Positions 47,745 to 57,264 are shown, counted from the first letter of the stretch. The stretch is DNA of 64,000 nucleotides from CAWCJL01 sp963795775 (GCA_963795775.1 CAWCJL010000005.1:496001-560000), one strand, 5' to 3'. Notes: a model not told the origin generated them from the sequence alone. Numbers and translations: made by a program.

Positions 47745-48290
47745 ATGAGCGATAAGCAAGTGCAACCAGAGCCGTGGCTGCGCGGAACTCTGCGCGAAAT
47801 TCCGGCAGTGGTCCGTGCGGTGCTGCATGCACTGGAACTGGCGCGGGAAGACGTGACCCACTGGTGCAGCGGCCTGACCGGGGTGGAAGTGAATGCGCGG
47901 CCCATGGGGCTGCCGTCCGTGGCGTTCCAGGTGCAGCACATTACCGGCAGTGCGGACCGGCTGCTGACCTACGCCGAGGGGCGACAGCTCGAGCCTGCGC
48001 AATTGGAATCGCTGCGAAGCGAGACCGAACCGGTCCCGGTGATGCCGCACGTTATGCTGCGTGACTTCGATCGCGCGATGGAACAGGCGATGGCGCGCGT
48101 GCGCGCTTTCGCCGGACAGGACTTGGAGCAGTCACGCGCCGTGGGGCGCCGCGCATTGCCCACTAGCATTGGAGGATTGCTGGTCCATGTCGCCGACCAT
48201 ACACAGCGCCATGTTGGGCAAACGGTCACTACGGTGAAGGTGCTGATGGCAGGACGCAGTCAGGCAGAGAGAAATGGCGAGCGGGCTTGA
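47745..48290 (+). CDS. DinB-superfamily protein
   Basis: 181 aa from the ATG at 47745, which directly follows the binding-protein stop. Four-helix bundle with probable metal-binding histidines in VQHITGSADRLLTY and VADHTQRHVGQ. The family includes bacillithiol/mycothiol-dependent transferases and DNA-damage-induced proteins of unknown function. As bshA is in this window, a bacillithiol-dependent role is possible but not shown. Confidence 0.85.
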   Translation: MSDKQVQPEPWLRGTLREIPAVVRAVLHALELAREDVTHWCSGLTGVEVNARPMGLPSVAFQVQHITGSADRLLTYAEGRQLEPAQLESLRSETEPVPVMPHVMLRDFDRAMEQAMARVRAFAGQDLEQSRAVGRRALPTSIGGLLVHVADHTQRHVGQTVTTVKVLMAGRSQAERNGERA

Positions 48291-48302
48291 GTATCTCCCC
48301 GG

Positions 48303-48980
48303 CTACTCCGGCGACTCGACGCCATCTGCACTGATGCCGGCCATCAGGTGGCCCATCTTCTCCTGCTTGGTTTCGAGATAGCGCTCCGAAAGCGGAGACG
48401 CAGCCGGCACTTCGGCGGAAATGCGTTCCACTACGCGGATACCGTGACTCTCCACGGCTTCGATCTTTTCCGGGTTGTTCGTGATCAGGCGAACAGCGCG
48501 TACTCCAAGCTGCTTCAGCACCTCGGCCGGCAATTCGAAGACGCGGCAATCGGCTTTGTAGCCCAGTTCCAGGTTGGCCTCAATCGTATCGAGTCCCTGG
48601 TCCTGCAGTTCGTATGCGCGCAGTTTCGCCATCAGCCCGATGCCACGGCCCTCCTGCTGCTCGTAGAGCAGAATGCCTGCCCCGGCGTCGCGGATCAACT
48701 GCATGGCCAGCTCAAACTGCTGGCGGCAGTCGCAGCGCAAGGAACCGAAAACATCACCGGTGAGGCACTGGGAGTGGATGCGGACGACCGGCGGCGCACT
48801 GTGGATATCGCCCAGTACCAAAGCCACGCATCCTTCTACCCGCTTTAGCGGTACAGGGTCACCGGGACGGCATGGGTCCGGATGGCTAAGCACTCCCTCG
48901 AAGCCAAGAATGCGGAAATGACCCCAGCGGGTGGGGAAGTCGGCATCCGCGATTTTGGTGACGATCATGGGTGAAGCCAT
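48303..48980 (-). CDS. ribA: GTP cyclohydrolase II
   Basis: 225 aa. Zinc-binding CLTGDVFGSLRCDC, the GTP-binding LLYEQQEGRGIGL motif, GYKADCR, and LITNNPEK are conserved. Catalyses the first step of riboflavin synthesis. Stand-alone, not fused to RibB. Its C-terminus lies 13 bp from the convergent DinB gene. Confidence 0.96.
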   Translation of the reverse strand: MASPMIVTKIADADFPTRWGHFRILGFEGVLSHPDPCRPGDPVPLKRVEGCVALVLGDIHSAPPVVRIHSQCLTGDVFGSLRCDCRQQFELAMQLIRDAGAGILLYEQQEGRGIGLMAKLRAYELQDQGLDTIEANLELGYKADCRVFELPAEVLKQLGVRAVRLITNNPEKIEAVESHGIRVVERISAEVPAASPLSERYLETKQEKMGHLMAGISADGVESPE

Positions 48981-49006
48981 TGTCTTGATTATACGGGGCA
49001 GCGGGA

Positions 49007-49636
49007 CTACGTTCTGCCGCGGCCCGGCCGCTGCGCCGTTGCTGAAGCACCTTCAGCGAAGCTCTCCCCCGCGCTTGCGCACCTTTCCATCACAGCCTTG
49101 ATCTGCATCACGCTGCGCCAGTTCCTTCCCGTGCCCTGCGTTTGCAGCATGCGATCGATCTTCGCCCAGGGAAAACGGCTGCGCCCCTGGCCCTCGGGAA
49201 AATAGATGTACAACTCGCGGCCGCTCATCTCGACGGACTCGGGCCCGGTCGCCATCGCGAGGACCTCCTCGCGGATGCTGCGTGCCGGCTCGCCGGCGAG
49301 GAAATACACCAGGAGTTTGCTCGGGTCGAGCGCCCCGCTGCCGTCTGCCTGCACCATGGGAAAGGGATTCCGCGCGATGGCGTCCCTCCACTCAGCAACA
49401 GTACGCACCACGGCAGCGGAACGAAATCCGAACCTGGTCTCGATCGCGTCTTCGATACGCGTCGCCAGCTCCGACAGATCTGTCTCGGGAGCGCGGAAGA
49501 TCACGTTGCCGCTTTGCAGATAGGTCTGCGCATCGCGCAGGCCCAGCTCACTGTACAAGGCGCGCAGCTGGTCCATTTTCAACAGCCGATGCCCGCCAAG
49601 GTTCACGCCGCGCAACAAGGAGACGAGGATCATCAT
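49007..49636 (-). CDS. DUF1697-family protein
   Basis: 209 aa. Starts with SLLRGVNLGGHRLLKMDQLR and QTYLQSGNVIF, then FPMVQADGS, LLVYFLAG, GRELYIYFPEGQGRSRF and GRNWRSVMQI, the DUF1697 pattern. Function unknown, cytoplasmic. The C-terminal 20 residues are low-complexity. Divergent from the LytS-type kinase gene. Confidence 0.88.
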   Translation of the reverse strand: MMILVSLLRGVNLGGHRLLKMDQLRALYSELGLRDAQTYLQSGNVIFRAPETDLSELATRIEDAIETRFGFRSAAVVRTVAEWRDAIARNPFPMVQADGSGALDPSKLLVYFLAGEPARSIREEVLAMATGPESVEMSGRELYIYFPEGQGRSRFPWAKIDRMLQTQGTGRNWRSVMQIKAVMERCASAGESFAEGASATAQRPGRGRT

Positions 49637-49797
49637 GGAGACGCAGTATACGACCGCAACGCGGAACAGCGGCGGTTCGCGACCGCACCATCTGCCACCG
49701 CCGCGGAGCGCTCCCTCCGGGCCGGATTTACGACGGAGTATCCTTGTCTCGGGCTTCTTTGCTGAAAGGGGTGGCGAGGCGCGAACTCGCCCGTCCC

Positions 49798-51159
49798 ATG
49801 TACGACTCGAAACTCGTCCTGATCTCGTTGTTGATCAAGCTGGGCATCGCCGCTGCGATCTCGAGTGCCCTGGCTCGCTCTCGTGTGTTTCAGCGGCTGC
49901 TCTTTGCAGAGCGGCGCACCCCGCGGCAGACTCTCGGGCTGATCGCCTGTCTTTGCGTACCGCTCACGCTGGGCGTGTGGGCACGCGTCACTGTGCCGAA
50001 TTTCCTCGCGGCCGATATTGCGTTTGAAACCACCATCATTCTCGGTATTTTGCTCGGGCCCATTTCGGCGATGTTTGGCGGGGCCGTGCTTTCCATCCCG
50101 GCCATGGGCCACCATGAATACCTGACGCTGCCGTTCAATCTGTGCGTGGGGCTGGTCTTCGGCCTGTATGGACGGCAGGTGGACCGGGAAGAAGTCTGGT
50201 CCTTCTCTCCGTTTATCGACCTCAGCATCTACCGCTGGATACGACGCAACCTGCTTCGTCCGCGCATTGACCGGCAAGTGTTGCTGCTGCTGCTGATCGT
50301 GGCCATGCAGGCCATTCGCATGCAAATCAGCATACTGTACCCGCACTGGCTGTTCACACTGAACGCTTCGAGCTGGATCGTGCGCCTCGCTATCTATGCG
50401 TGCCCCGCGGTGGTGGTCGGCATCCCGCTCAAGATCTGGAACGCGATCCAGATCGAGCAGAAGCTGGAAGAGCAAAAGCGGCTGGTGCTGGAGGCCCGCT
50501 TCGACGCGCTGCAACGGCAGATCAATCCGCACTTCCTCTTCAACACGCTGAACTCTATCGCCTCGCTGGTGCGCTTCAAGCCAGAGATGGCGCGCGAGAT
50601 GATCGTGAAGCTCGCCAACATCCTCCGCGCCCTCCTGCGCGATCACGACACCTTCGTCCCACTGCATGAAGAGCTTGCGTTTACCGACGACTACCTGGGC
50701 ATCGAAGTCGTCCGCTTCGGAGCCGACAAACTGCAGGTGATCAAACAAGTGGACAGCGAAACGCTGGCCGTCCTGGTGCCCAGCATGTTGCTCCAACCGC
50801 TCGTGGAAAACAGCATCAAGCATGGCCTGGAGCCGCGTATTTCGGGCGGCACCATCACGCTGCGCAGCCGGGTGCTTGGTGGCAAGCTGGTAGTCGAAGT
50901 TGAAGACGACGGGGTGGGCATGTCGCGCCAGCCCGAAGGCCGCACTATTCCTTTGCCCGGCGTGGGACGCCAGGGGGCCGGCATAGGGATGCAAAACGTG
51001 CGCGAGCGGCTGGAAGTGCTGTATGGCGCGAATGCGCGCTTTGACGTAGAAAGCCGGCCGGGACGCGGCACCCGCATCACGCTGGAAATGCCGGTGCTGC
51101 ATCGCGAGGGGGATGAGCCAGGCGAAAGGCGCATGCACCTGCAGCCCACGCTCCGCTGA
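49798..51159 (+). CDS. LytS/YehU-type sensor histidine kinase
   Basis: 453 aa from the ATG at 49798; an in-frame TTG at 49744 is possible. Five or six TM segments (5TM-5TMR_LYT-like: NFLAADIAFETTIILGILLG, NLCVGLVFGLYG) up to about 210. Then the His_kinase domain with H245 (LQRQINPHFLFNTLNSI) and HATPase N box LVENSIKHGLEPR, G1 VEDDGVGM and GIGMQNVRERLE. Usual partners are LytTR response regulators; none is adjacent. May sense a membrane or cell-wall signal. Confidence 0.9.
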   Translation: MYDSKLVLISLLIKLGIAAAISSALARSRVFQRLLFAERRTPRQTLGLIACLCVPLTLGVWARVTVPNFLAADIAFETTIILGILLGPISAMFGGAVLSIPAMGHHEYLTLPFNLCVGLVFGLYGRQVDREEVWSFSPFIDLSIYRWIRRNLLRPRIDRQVLLLLLIVAMQAIRMQISILYPHWLFTLNASSWIVRLAIYACPAVVVGIPLKIWNAIQIEQKLEEQKRLVLEARFDALQRQINPHFLFNTLNSIASLVRFKPEMAREMIVKLANILRALLRDHDTFVPLHEELAFTDDYLGIEVVRFGADKLQVIKQVDSETLAVLVPSMLLQPLVENSIKHGLEPRISGGTITLRSRVLGGKLVVEVEDDGVGMSRQPEGRTIPLPGVGRQGAGIGMQNVRERLEVLYGANARFDVESRPGRGTRITLEMPVLHREGDEPGERRMHLQPTLR

Positions 51160-51200
51160 GGCAAACAGGCTGCCGGCGTTGTGCTGTGGATCTCCACGGT

Positions 51201-52346
51201 TTACTGCATGCCCGCTCCGTCCAGCACCTTCTCGTAATAGTGCTCATATAGCGGAATGATCTCCGAAGCGCAGAAGCGCTTCTGCGCGGTTTCCCGCGCT
51301 GCCTTGCCCATCGCATCGAGCTCCGCCGGATGGGTCAGCAATTGCACAGCTGCGTCGGCCATCGCGTCTACGGCGCCCACGGGGAAGAGGCATCCTGTCC
51401 GTCCGTTATCGATCAGTTCCGGTACACCGCCGACTGCCGTAGCAATCGCGGGCACGCGGCACGCCATGGCTTCGAGCGCGGCCAGTCCGAACGACTCCAG
51501 CTCGCTCGGCATCAGCATCAGGTCGGCAAGGGGCAGCAAGTCCGCCACGCTCTCCTGTTTGCCCAGAAAATGCACGCGGTCGCGAATGCCCTTGGTGAAG
51601 GAAAGCTGCTCGGCCATAGAACGCTCCGGGCCATCGCCAATGAGCAGCAGCCGCGCGGGCACTTTCTGCGCCACGCGGGAAAAGACCTCGACCGCATCGC
51701 TCACGCGTTTGACCGGCCGGAAGTTCGACAGATGCATCAGCAGTTTCTCACCCGGGTCTGCATAGGGCGCCCGCGCGGCGGCCCGGTCTCCGTTGAGCGG
51801 TTTGTAAAGGTCGCAATTGACGAAGTTCGGAATGACCTCAATGGGCCGGGCAATCTTGAAATCGGTGACGGTCTTCTCGCGCAGATACTGTGAAATTGCG
51901 GTCACGCCATCACTTTGCTCGATGCCGAATTTGGTTATGGGCAGGTAGGACCGATCCATCCCCACCAGGGTCACGTCCGTGCCGTGCAGTGTGGTGACAA
52001 ATGGCAGACGCCGGTTGCGCGTGGCGCACATCTGCCGAGCCAGCAGGGCACTCAGCGCATGCGGAATGGCGTAATGCACATGTAACAGATCCAGATCGTA
52101 ATAGTCCGAGACCTCCGCCATGCGTGTCGCCAAGGCCAGCGAGTAGGGCGGGAACTGGAACAGCGGATAATTCGAAACCGGCACTTCGTGGTAAAAGATG
52201 TCCTTTTCGCGTCCGGTCAGGCGAAAGGGCTGCGAGTAGGTGATGAAGTGGACCTGGTGGCCGCGCGCGGCGAGCTCAATGCCCAGCTCCGTGGCCACCA
52301 CGCCGCTGCCACCATAGGTTGGATAACACGTGATGCCAATCTTCAT
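51201..52346 (-). CDS. bshA: N-acetyl-alpha-D-glucosaminyl L-malate synthase
   Basis: 381 aa GT4 glycosyltransferase. The start MKIGITCYPTYGGSGVVATELG, HVHYAIPHALSALLA, TTLHGTDVTLVG, SNFRPVKRVSDAVEVF and LESFGLAALEAMACRVPAI match BshA. It makes GlcNAc-malate, the first step of bacillithiol. BshB and BshC are not in the window; the YdjC/HpnK-type deacetylase upstream is a different fold from BshB (PIG-L). A repeat cluster lies upstream. Confidence 0.93.
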   Translation of the reverse strand: MKIGITCYPTYGGSGVVATELGIELAARGHQVHFITYSQPFRLTGREKDIFYHEVPVSNYPLFQFPPYSLALATRMAEVSDYYDLDLLHVHYAIPHALSALLARQMCATRNRRLPFVTTLHGTDVTLVGMDRSYLPITKFGIEQSDGVTAISQYLREKTVTDFKIARPIEVIPNFVNCDLYKPLNGDRAAARAPYADPGEKLLMHLSNFRPVKRVSDAVEVFSRVAQKVPARLLLIGDGPERSMAEQLSFTKGIRDRVHFLGKQESVADLLPLADLMLMPSELESFGLAALEAMACRVPAIATAVGGVPELIDNGRTGCLFPVGAVDAMADAAVQLLTHPAELDAMGKAARETAQKRFCASEIIPLYEHYYEKVLDGAGMQ

Positions 52347-52740
52347 AAGGGCTCATGCGCCGTCATTCTGGGGAGATGGGCATTGCTGGATTGCCACCCC
52401 CCACCCCCCTGGGTCTTTTCTCCTAAAGTCCTGCAAAGGAAGAAGTTAGCGCTGGGGTGGGCGGGCAAAGTCCTCAAAATGCAAGACTTAGAGGCAAAGT
52501 CCTCTCCGGATTGGACTTAGACGACGCGTTTGCACTCCTTCCGGTGCAAAGGGGTAACGATCTGGTTACACTCTGGAATCTGACCCGTTCTGCGTGAAGG
52601 CCTCCCCAGGCTTCGGGATTCACGAGATGCCCTATTTCCAGTGTGGCAGATTCGGGGAATTACTACGCCACGATGGTTGTGAATACCTGTGAGGTCCGCT
52701 CTTCCTGCGCATGTTTGACGCGTGCGGTTCGCCTTTCGAT
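52347..52740. other. Intergenic region upstream of bshA, 394 bp
   Basis: No gene is supported. The left half holds the short-repeat cluster annotated at 52399-52550. The right half (52551-52740) shows no clear structure. The bshA promoter must read leftward from here. Confidence 0.5.
52399..52550. repeat. Short-repeat cluster with hairpin
   Basis: AAAGTCCT occurs three times (52425-52432, 52467-52474, 52496-52503) and GACTTAGA twice (52485-52492, 52514-52521). The right end has a 7-bp stem (TTTGCAC 52529-52535, GTGCAAA 52544-52550) and the left end a C-rich run (52395-52409). The mix looks like a dispersed intergenic repeat of the lineage rather than a promoter. Confidence 0.6.
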
Positions 52741-53628
52741 TCAGCCGGCGAGCTGCTCGAAGTTGATCAGCGACAAACCTGGATTGCTGGCCAGCGCGCG
52801 GGGCAGCACCTCCAGCAGGGCAGCGCGCTCGGTTTCCCGCGTGCCCACCAATCGAGTGCGCACTGCCTCCAGGTCTGCATCCGGGTAGCCGGGATGACAC
52901 ACCAACTCCCAGACACCCGCGGGCATCGCGGCCAGGAGTTGCTCCAAAGTCGCCTCGTCCAGCGTGCCGGTGGCCAGCACCCCGACGGCGCCGTCCGTCG
53001 TGGCCAGACCTGCACGGCGCACGGCGCGCAAGAAGGATGGCCGCCGCGTGCGCAGCAGATGCACCTCCCACCGCCGCTGCCGGGGAGCGCCCGGCGTGGC
53101 ACGCGTGGCCCACAGCGGCTCGAAGGGGTTGCGGATGGCCGGCACGCCGCACGCGAGTGCCGCGCGCAGCACGGGCCGCAGAACACGGCCAAACATGTGT
53201 GTGTGTTTGTGCGTGTCCACGTGCGCAGGGGTGATGCCGGCGGTCTGCAGTCGCCGGATCTGCGCCGTGGCTTCGGCTTCGATCTCGGCCTCGCGGATGC
53301 GCCCGCGGAGCAGATCGCGCAGAAAGGCGCCCAGCGTCGGTCGCAGTTGGCCTCCGGGCGCCAGGGTGGGCAGGTCTGCGGGATGCAGCACCGGCGCACC
53401 ATCCAGCAGCACCAGGTGGCAGCCGACGGAGAGTTCGGGCTGCACGAAGGCATCGTGCGCCGCCGCGCGAAATGCGCCACCGGTTGCCATCAGCGTTGCC
53501 GACGGCAGCACGCCGGCGCGGTTCAACTGCAGAACGGCCCGGTTCACTCCTGGCGTGAGTCCGAAGTCATCCGCATTCACGATCAGTTGTCGCGCTGCGC
53601 CCGCGACCACGCCACCCGAAGAGCCCAC
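52741..53628 (-). CDS. ChbG/HpnK (YdjC)-family deacetylase
   Basis: 295 aa from a GTG start at 53628. Metal site LIVNADDFGLTPGVNRAV (DD), GCHLVLLDG, and VDTHKHTHMFGRVL (HxxTH) are typical, with LVCHPGYPD near the end. The family deacetylates chitobiose-type sugars or, as HpnK, hopanoid side-chain precursors. Substrate not readable. Alternative start is around residue 15. Next gene to the left is bshA. Confidence 0.88.
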   Translation of the reverse strand: MGSSGGVVAGAARQLIVNADDFGLTPGVNRAVLQLNRAGVLPSATLMATGGAFRAAAHDAFVQPELSVGCHLVLLDGAPVLHPADLPTLAPGGQLRPTLGAFLRDLLRGRIREAEIEAEATAQIRRLQTAGITPAHVDTHKHTHMFGRVLRPVLRAALACGVPAIRNPFEPLWATRATPGAPRQRRWEVHLLRTRRPSFLRAVRRAGLATTDGAVGVLATGTLDEATLEQLLAAMPAGVWELVCHPGYPDADLEAVRTRLVGTRETERAALLEVLPRALASNPGLSLINFEQLAG

Positions 53629-53702
53629 CGGCGCAGTCTATCAGCCGGGCCTGTGCAATCGCCGCGCATAAAATCCGTTCTCTGGCAGGGTCAAAATCGA
53701 GT

Positions 53703-54473
53703 TCAGACCAGATGAATCAAACTCAAGTCCGAGAGGCATAGATCGTTCGGGGAGAGCTGTTTCCCAATAAGTCGGTCAATCCGCAACACTTTTCTGAGAC
53801 CTAACCGGAGCGCCTTTCTCCATGCGTAGCGTTTACCGAGTTGCGATTGCAAGAATAACAGCAGCCCGAGCCGAGCTTCCTCGGTCAGTCCATCGCGTCG
53901 GTAAACGCCGATGCGATAGCGCGCGTTTTCGTATACTCCGATTGGCCTTTCAGTTACTCCTGATGTGATTGCCTCAAGAACAGTTCCGTTACCCGAGTAC
54001 ATGGCCGTGTGACTCCACACACCCTGGTCCACACGAGCAATTAACCTGCTGATTAGACTTTTTTGATCGAGTACTTGGATTACATCCCCGCCCTTGAGGC
54101 ACGCCATCAGTTCGTGCCATCTTGTTTCATGCTCTTGAAGACTGATCGTCTTCAGCCTTGGGAGCCGGATGGGATTTCTGAAGAATCCGCTCTCACCGTC
54201 TGCAAAGGCGCGTAGCCCTCGCTGCATCAGGTGCCGGTTCAGCACATTTCCACTAAAGAATTGTTCTGCACGCCGCTGCGCCTCTTCAGGCATCGCTGAG
54301 TCAAGTAGCTGATGTTTCCTCTTCCTTATTCGGTCGAACGGAGCCTCGACGAAGTGCTTGCGTATTGGATAGACCACCTGACCGGTATCTCTGAAATACC
54401 CGACCTTATTGAAACCAGTGCTATCTGCTCTGTGCCACAGATCGTGATCCCTAAAGACACATATTCTTCCCAT
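53703..54473 (-). CDS. YiiX/YebB-like (C92, permuted papain) putative hydrolase
   Basis: 256 aa. The N-terminal 120 residues are basic and unrecognised. The C-terminal half resembles permuted NlpC/P60 proteins: GDVIQVLDQKSLISRLIARV, H155 in WSHTAMY, E167 in VLEAITSG, and C246 in NDLCLSDL as candidate catalytic residues. No signal peptide. Base composition is visibly lower in GC than its neighbours, suggesting transfer. It lies beside tRNA-Val and a degenerate toxin-antitoxin pair. Assignment is by motif only. Confidence 0.65.
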   Translation of the reverse strand: MGRICVFRDHDLWHRADSTGFNKVGYFRDTGQVVYPIRKHFVEAPFDRIRKRKHQLLDSAMPEEAQRRAEQFFSGNVLNRHLMQRGLRAFADGESGFFRNPIRLPRLKTISLQEHETRWHELMACLKGGDVIQVLDQKSLISRLIARVDQGVWSHTAMYSGNGTVLEAITSGVTERPIGVYENARYRIGVYRRDGLTEEARLGLLLFLQSQLGKRYAWRKALRLGLRKVLRIDRLIGKQLSPNDLCLSDLSLIHLV

Positions 54474-54660
54474 GATGTGATTCTACGGAAGCTATCGTTC
54501 ATCGACGCCTATCCCCGCCTAAATCCAACCAGCGCTGATCCTCGGCGGCATAGAGTGGGAATGCGTAGCGAATTCTCGCGAAGGTAGCCGGCCTTGCTAC
54601 CTTTTCTGGTACATTGAGTGGAGTTGCCAGCTAGGCGGTTAGGTATCGCCGCGCGCCGGA

Positions 54661-54737
<77 letters not shown>

Positions 54738-54780
54738 CCTTTCCGGTTCTGCCGCCCAGCAACAGTCAGAATGTTAAAAG

Positions 54781-55068
54781 TCACACCTTCGCATCTTCCC
54801 TCAACAGTGCTTCGTGGAGCAGCATTTTCAAATAGGTCTGATATCGCAAGCCCTTCCGCTCGGCCTGCACGCGGGCCTTCTCTATGTCGCTGGGGTCAAG
54901 CCGCAAGGTGGTGGTGCGAAGTGCCGCCCGTTTAGCGAGGGCGCCGCGGGCCAGATCACCGGAAGCTGCGGCTCGCTCGAACTCATCTGCAATGCGGTCC
55001 TCCTGTTTCGGCCACCACGCAGCCTCTTCGGCTTCGCTGGCAAATACGGGGATGTCCATCTTGTCCAT
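54781..55068 (-). CDS. BrnA/CopG-type antitoxin
   Basis: 95 aa. N-terminal acidic segment (EAEEAAWWPKQED) and a ribbon-helix-helix C-terminus (TTTLRLDPSDIEKARVQAERKGLRYQTYLKMLLHEAL). It resembles antitoxins of the BrnT/BrnA type II class, which bind toxin and repress their own promoter. It starts 16 bp downstream of the brnT-like frame, matching toxin-antitoxin order. The antitoxin looks intact while the toxin does not. Confidence 0.82.
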   Translation of the reverse strand: MDKMDIPVFASEAEEAAWWPKQEDRIADEFERAAASGDLARGALAKRAALRTTTLRLDPSDIEKARVQAERKGLRYQTYLKMLLHEALLREDAKV

Positions 55069-55084
55069 AGAGCCTCCTAACGTT

Positions 55085-55366
55085 TCAGTTCTCTTGTAGG
55101 CTGTTCCAGTAGCGGGCGAGTCTGGCCTTGGCGGGCCAAGCGGAAACGACCCGGATTTTGTCGTTAGAGAAAGTCGCGATCACAACAAAAACCCGCCCCT
55201 CCGTTGCTCCCAAAACCATGATCCGCTCTTCACCGCCACGGTTCTGACGTGCCAGTTCGACCGGATCATTCTGGATGACTGCCTCAGCCTGTTCAGGGGT
55301 AACATCGTGTTCCGCGATGTGAGCCCGATTCGCTGCGTCTCACTCGAACTCGACGGCTTCACCCAA
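55085..55366 (-). pseudogene. BrnT-type toxin, interrupted by an in-frame stop
   Basis: A frame from TTG 55366 reads MGEAVEFE, then TGA at 55340-55342, then continues as DAANRAHIAEHDVTPEQA, RIMVLGATEGRVFVVIATFS and RVVSAWPAKARLARYW to a stop at 55085. BrnT homologues have FEWD here, so TGG to TGA at the conserved Trp explains the stop. Repaired length is 93 aa, normal for BrnT, a ribonuclease of the RelE-like fold. The rest of the toxin is conserved, so the lesion looks recent. No better start after the stop was seen. Confidence 0.8.
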
Positions 55367-55494
55367 TATAGGTAATGGTGCCGTAATTACAGTGTAACTA
55401 CAAGTGGAAATCAGGGGACACTGATGTCCAGCGCTATTCTTGGCGCTGGTCCATCCTGGCCGCCTCCCCTGATACCGGCAGGTAGGATGGATTC

Positions 55495-57264
55495 GTGACC
55501 GGCAGGATTTTCTCCAAGCTGCTCTTTGCCTTTGTCCTGGTGCTGGTCATCGGGACGGCCATCCTGGACTTCTCGCTGCGTCGCGTCGTGGACGTGGCGT
55601 TGCGGCAGCAGGTGGAGCGAGGCCTGGTGGGGGAAGCGCGGCTGCTCGCGACCGCGATCGAAGGCAATCCGGGGATGCCGGAGAGCCGGCTGGTTGCCGC
55701 GGCGGCGCAGGCCGCGAGGGCGCAGGTGACGCTGTTCACGCCCGATGGGCGGGTACGCGCCAGCTCCGACACGGGGGCGCGGCCGGTAGATGTAAGCCGT
55801 ACGCCGGAACTCGCGGCAGTGCGGGACGGCGCTCCGGGGGCGATCGGGAAAGATATACGGGATCGCGCGCTGTTTCTCGCCGTGGCGGCGGGCGATGTGC
55901 GTGTGCGGATGGAATATCCGCTGACGGAGATCAACGGGCAACTGCACCTGCTGCGGCGCGACATCGTGCTGGCTTCGCTGGTCTCGCTGCTGCTGGCCAG
56001 CTTGCTGGCGATGTTGTTGGCGCACCGGGTGGAGCAGCGGCTGCAGCGCATCCTGGCCTTTGCGGAAAAGATAGCCGCCGGCGATCTATCGGCGCGTCTG
56101 GAGGACAGTGACGGTGACGAGATTGCTGCCGTAGCCCATGCGCTCGACGCGACCGCGAGCCGCCTCGAAACCGCATTTGCTTCGCTCGAAAGCAGCCGGC
56201 GCGAGCTGACCGCGCTGCTCGACAGCATGCAGGAAGGGGTGATCGCCGTCACCGGCTCGGGACACGTGAGCTGGTTCAACGCGGTGGCCAACCGGCTGGC
56301 GCACGGGCCGGTGCGCGAAGGCCGTTCGCTGGTGCAGACCATCCGCGATCCCGGCATCCTGAGCTGTGTGGAGACTGCACTGCGCACACGGACCATCGCC
56401 ACAGGGCGGGGAACTTCCGTTGTGCCCGGCCGGACGTATGAGGTTAGCGCTGCGCCCATGCCGGGTGGCGGGGCGGTGGTGGTGCTGCATGACGTGACGG
56501 AGATCGAGCGCGCGGAAAGCACGCGGCGGGACTTTGTCGCCAACGTATCGCATGAACTCCGCACCCCGCTTACCTCGATTACCGGGTACGTCGAAACCAT
56601 TCTTGATGGCGGCGAGCCGGTCGGAGCGGATACCCGCGAGTTCCTGCAGATCATCCTGAAGAATGCTATCCGCATGAACCGGCTCACGGAGGACCTGCTG
56701 GCGCTGGCCCGCGTCGAATCCGGCGATTACAAGCTTTCCCTGCGTCCCGTGCCTGCGCGCGCGCTGGTGGAGGATGCGCTGGCCACGCTTGCTCCCATGG
56801 TCGGGGATGCGGGGCTGGAGCTGGAGGCGGGCGAGCTGACAGACGATTGGGTGCGGGCAAATCCGGACGCGCTGCAGCAGGTGTTCGGCAACCTGGTGGA
56901 GAATGCGACCAAGTACGGGCGCAGCGGCAAGCGAGTGTGCGTGGGCGCGGTCCGCCGGGAGGAATCGGTGGAGTTCTTCGTGCAGGACTTCGGGCCGGGC
57001 ATCGCTTCGGAGCATCAGCCGCGCATCTTCGAGCGTTTTTACCGCGTGGACAAGGCGCGGTCGCGCGAATCCGGCGGCACCGGGCTGGGATTATCCATTG
57101 CGCGCCATGTGGTGCAGGCCCACGGGGGCACCCTGCGCATCGAGAGTGAACTCGGCTTTGGCGCGAAGTTCGTCTTCGCACTGCCGGTTACGGCCCCGCC
57201 CGAGGACGGCGACCAGGCTGAACCGAACGATGACTGGGACGCGATGACGGCGTCCGAGCCATGA
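55495..57264 (+). CDS. phoR: Phosphate regulon sensor histidine kinase PhoR-like
   Basis: 589 aa from a GTG start at 55495. Two TM segments (about 8-28 and 157-176) flank a periplasmic region of about 130 residues. HAMP (about 178-230), PAS (about 235-335), HisKA H353 (VSHELRTPLTSITG), HATPase N box NLVENATKYGR, G1 DFGPGI, F box FERFYRVDKAR and G2 GTGLGLSIA. Placement 133 bp upstream of pstC makes PhoR the best call. No phoB neighbour is present, and no pstS is in the window. Confidence 0.88.
   Translation: MTGRIFSKLLFAFVLVLVIGTAILDFSLRRVVDVALRQQVERGLVGEARLLATAIEGNPGMPESRLVAAAAQAARAQVTLFTPDGRVRASSDTGARPVDVSRTPELAAVRDGAPGAIGKDIRDRALFLAVAAGDVRVRMEYPLTEINGQLHLLRRDIVLASLVSLLLASLLAMLLAHRVEQRLQRILAFAEKIAAGDLSARLEDSDGDEIAAVAHALDATASRLETAFASLESSRRELTALLDSMQEGVIAVTGSGHVSWFNAVANRLAHGPVREGRSLVQTIRDPGILSCVETALRTRTIATGRGTSVVPGRTYEVSAAPMPGGGAVVVLHDVTEIERAESTRRDFVANVSHELRTPLTSITGYVETILDGGEPVGADTREFLQIILKNAIRMNRLTEDLLALARVESGDYKLSLRPVPARALVEDALATLAPMVGDAGLELEAGELTDDWVRANPDALQQVFGNLVENATKYGRSGKRVCVGAVRREESVEFFVQDFGPGIASEHQPRIFERFYRVDKARSRESGGTGLGLSIARHVVQAHGGTLRIESELGFGAKFVFALPVTAPPEDGDQAEPNDDWDAMTASEP

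Noticed and set aside
49633..51138. 501-aa minus-strand frame opposite the LytS-type kinase
   Set aside because: Rich in His, Gln and Arg with no domain; typical GC-rich antisense frame.
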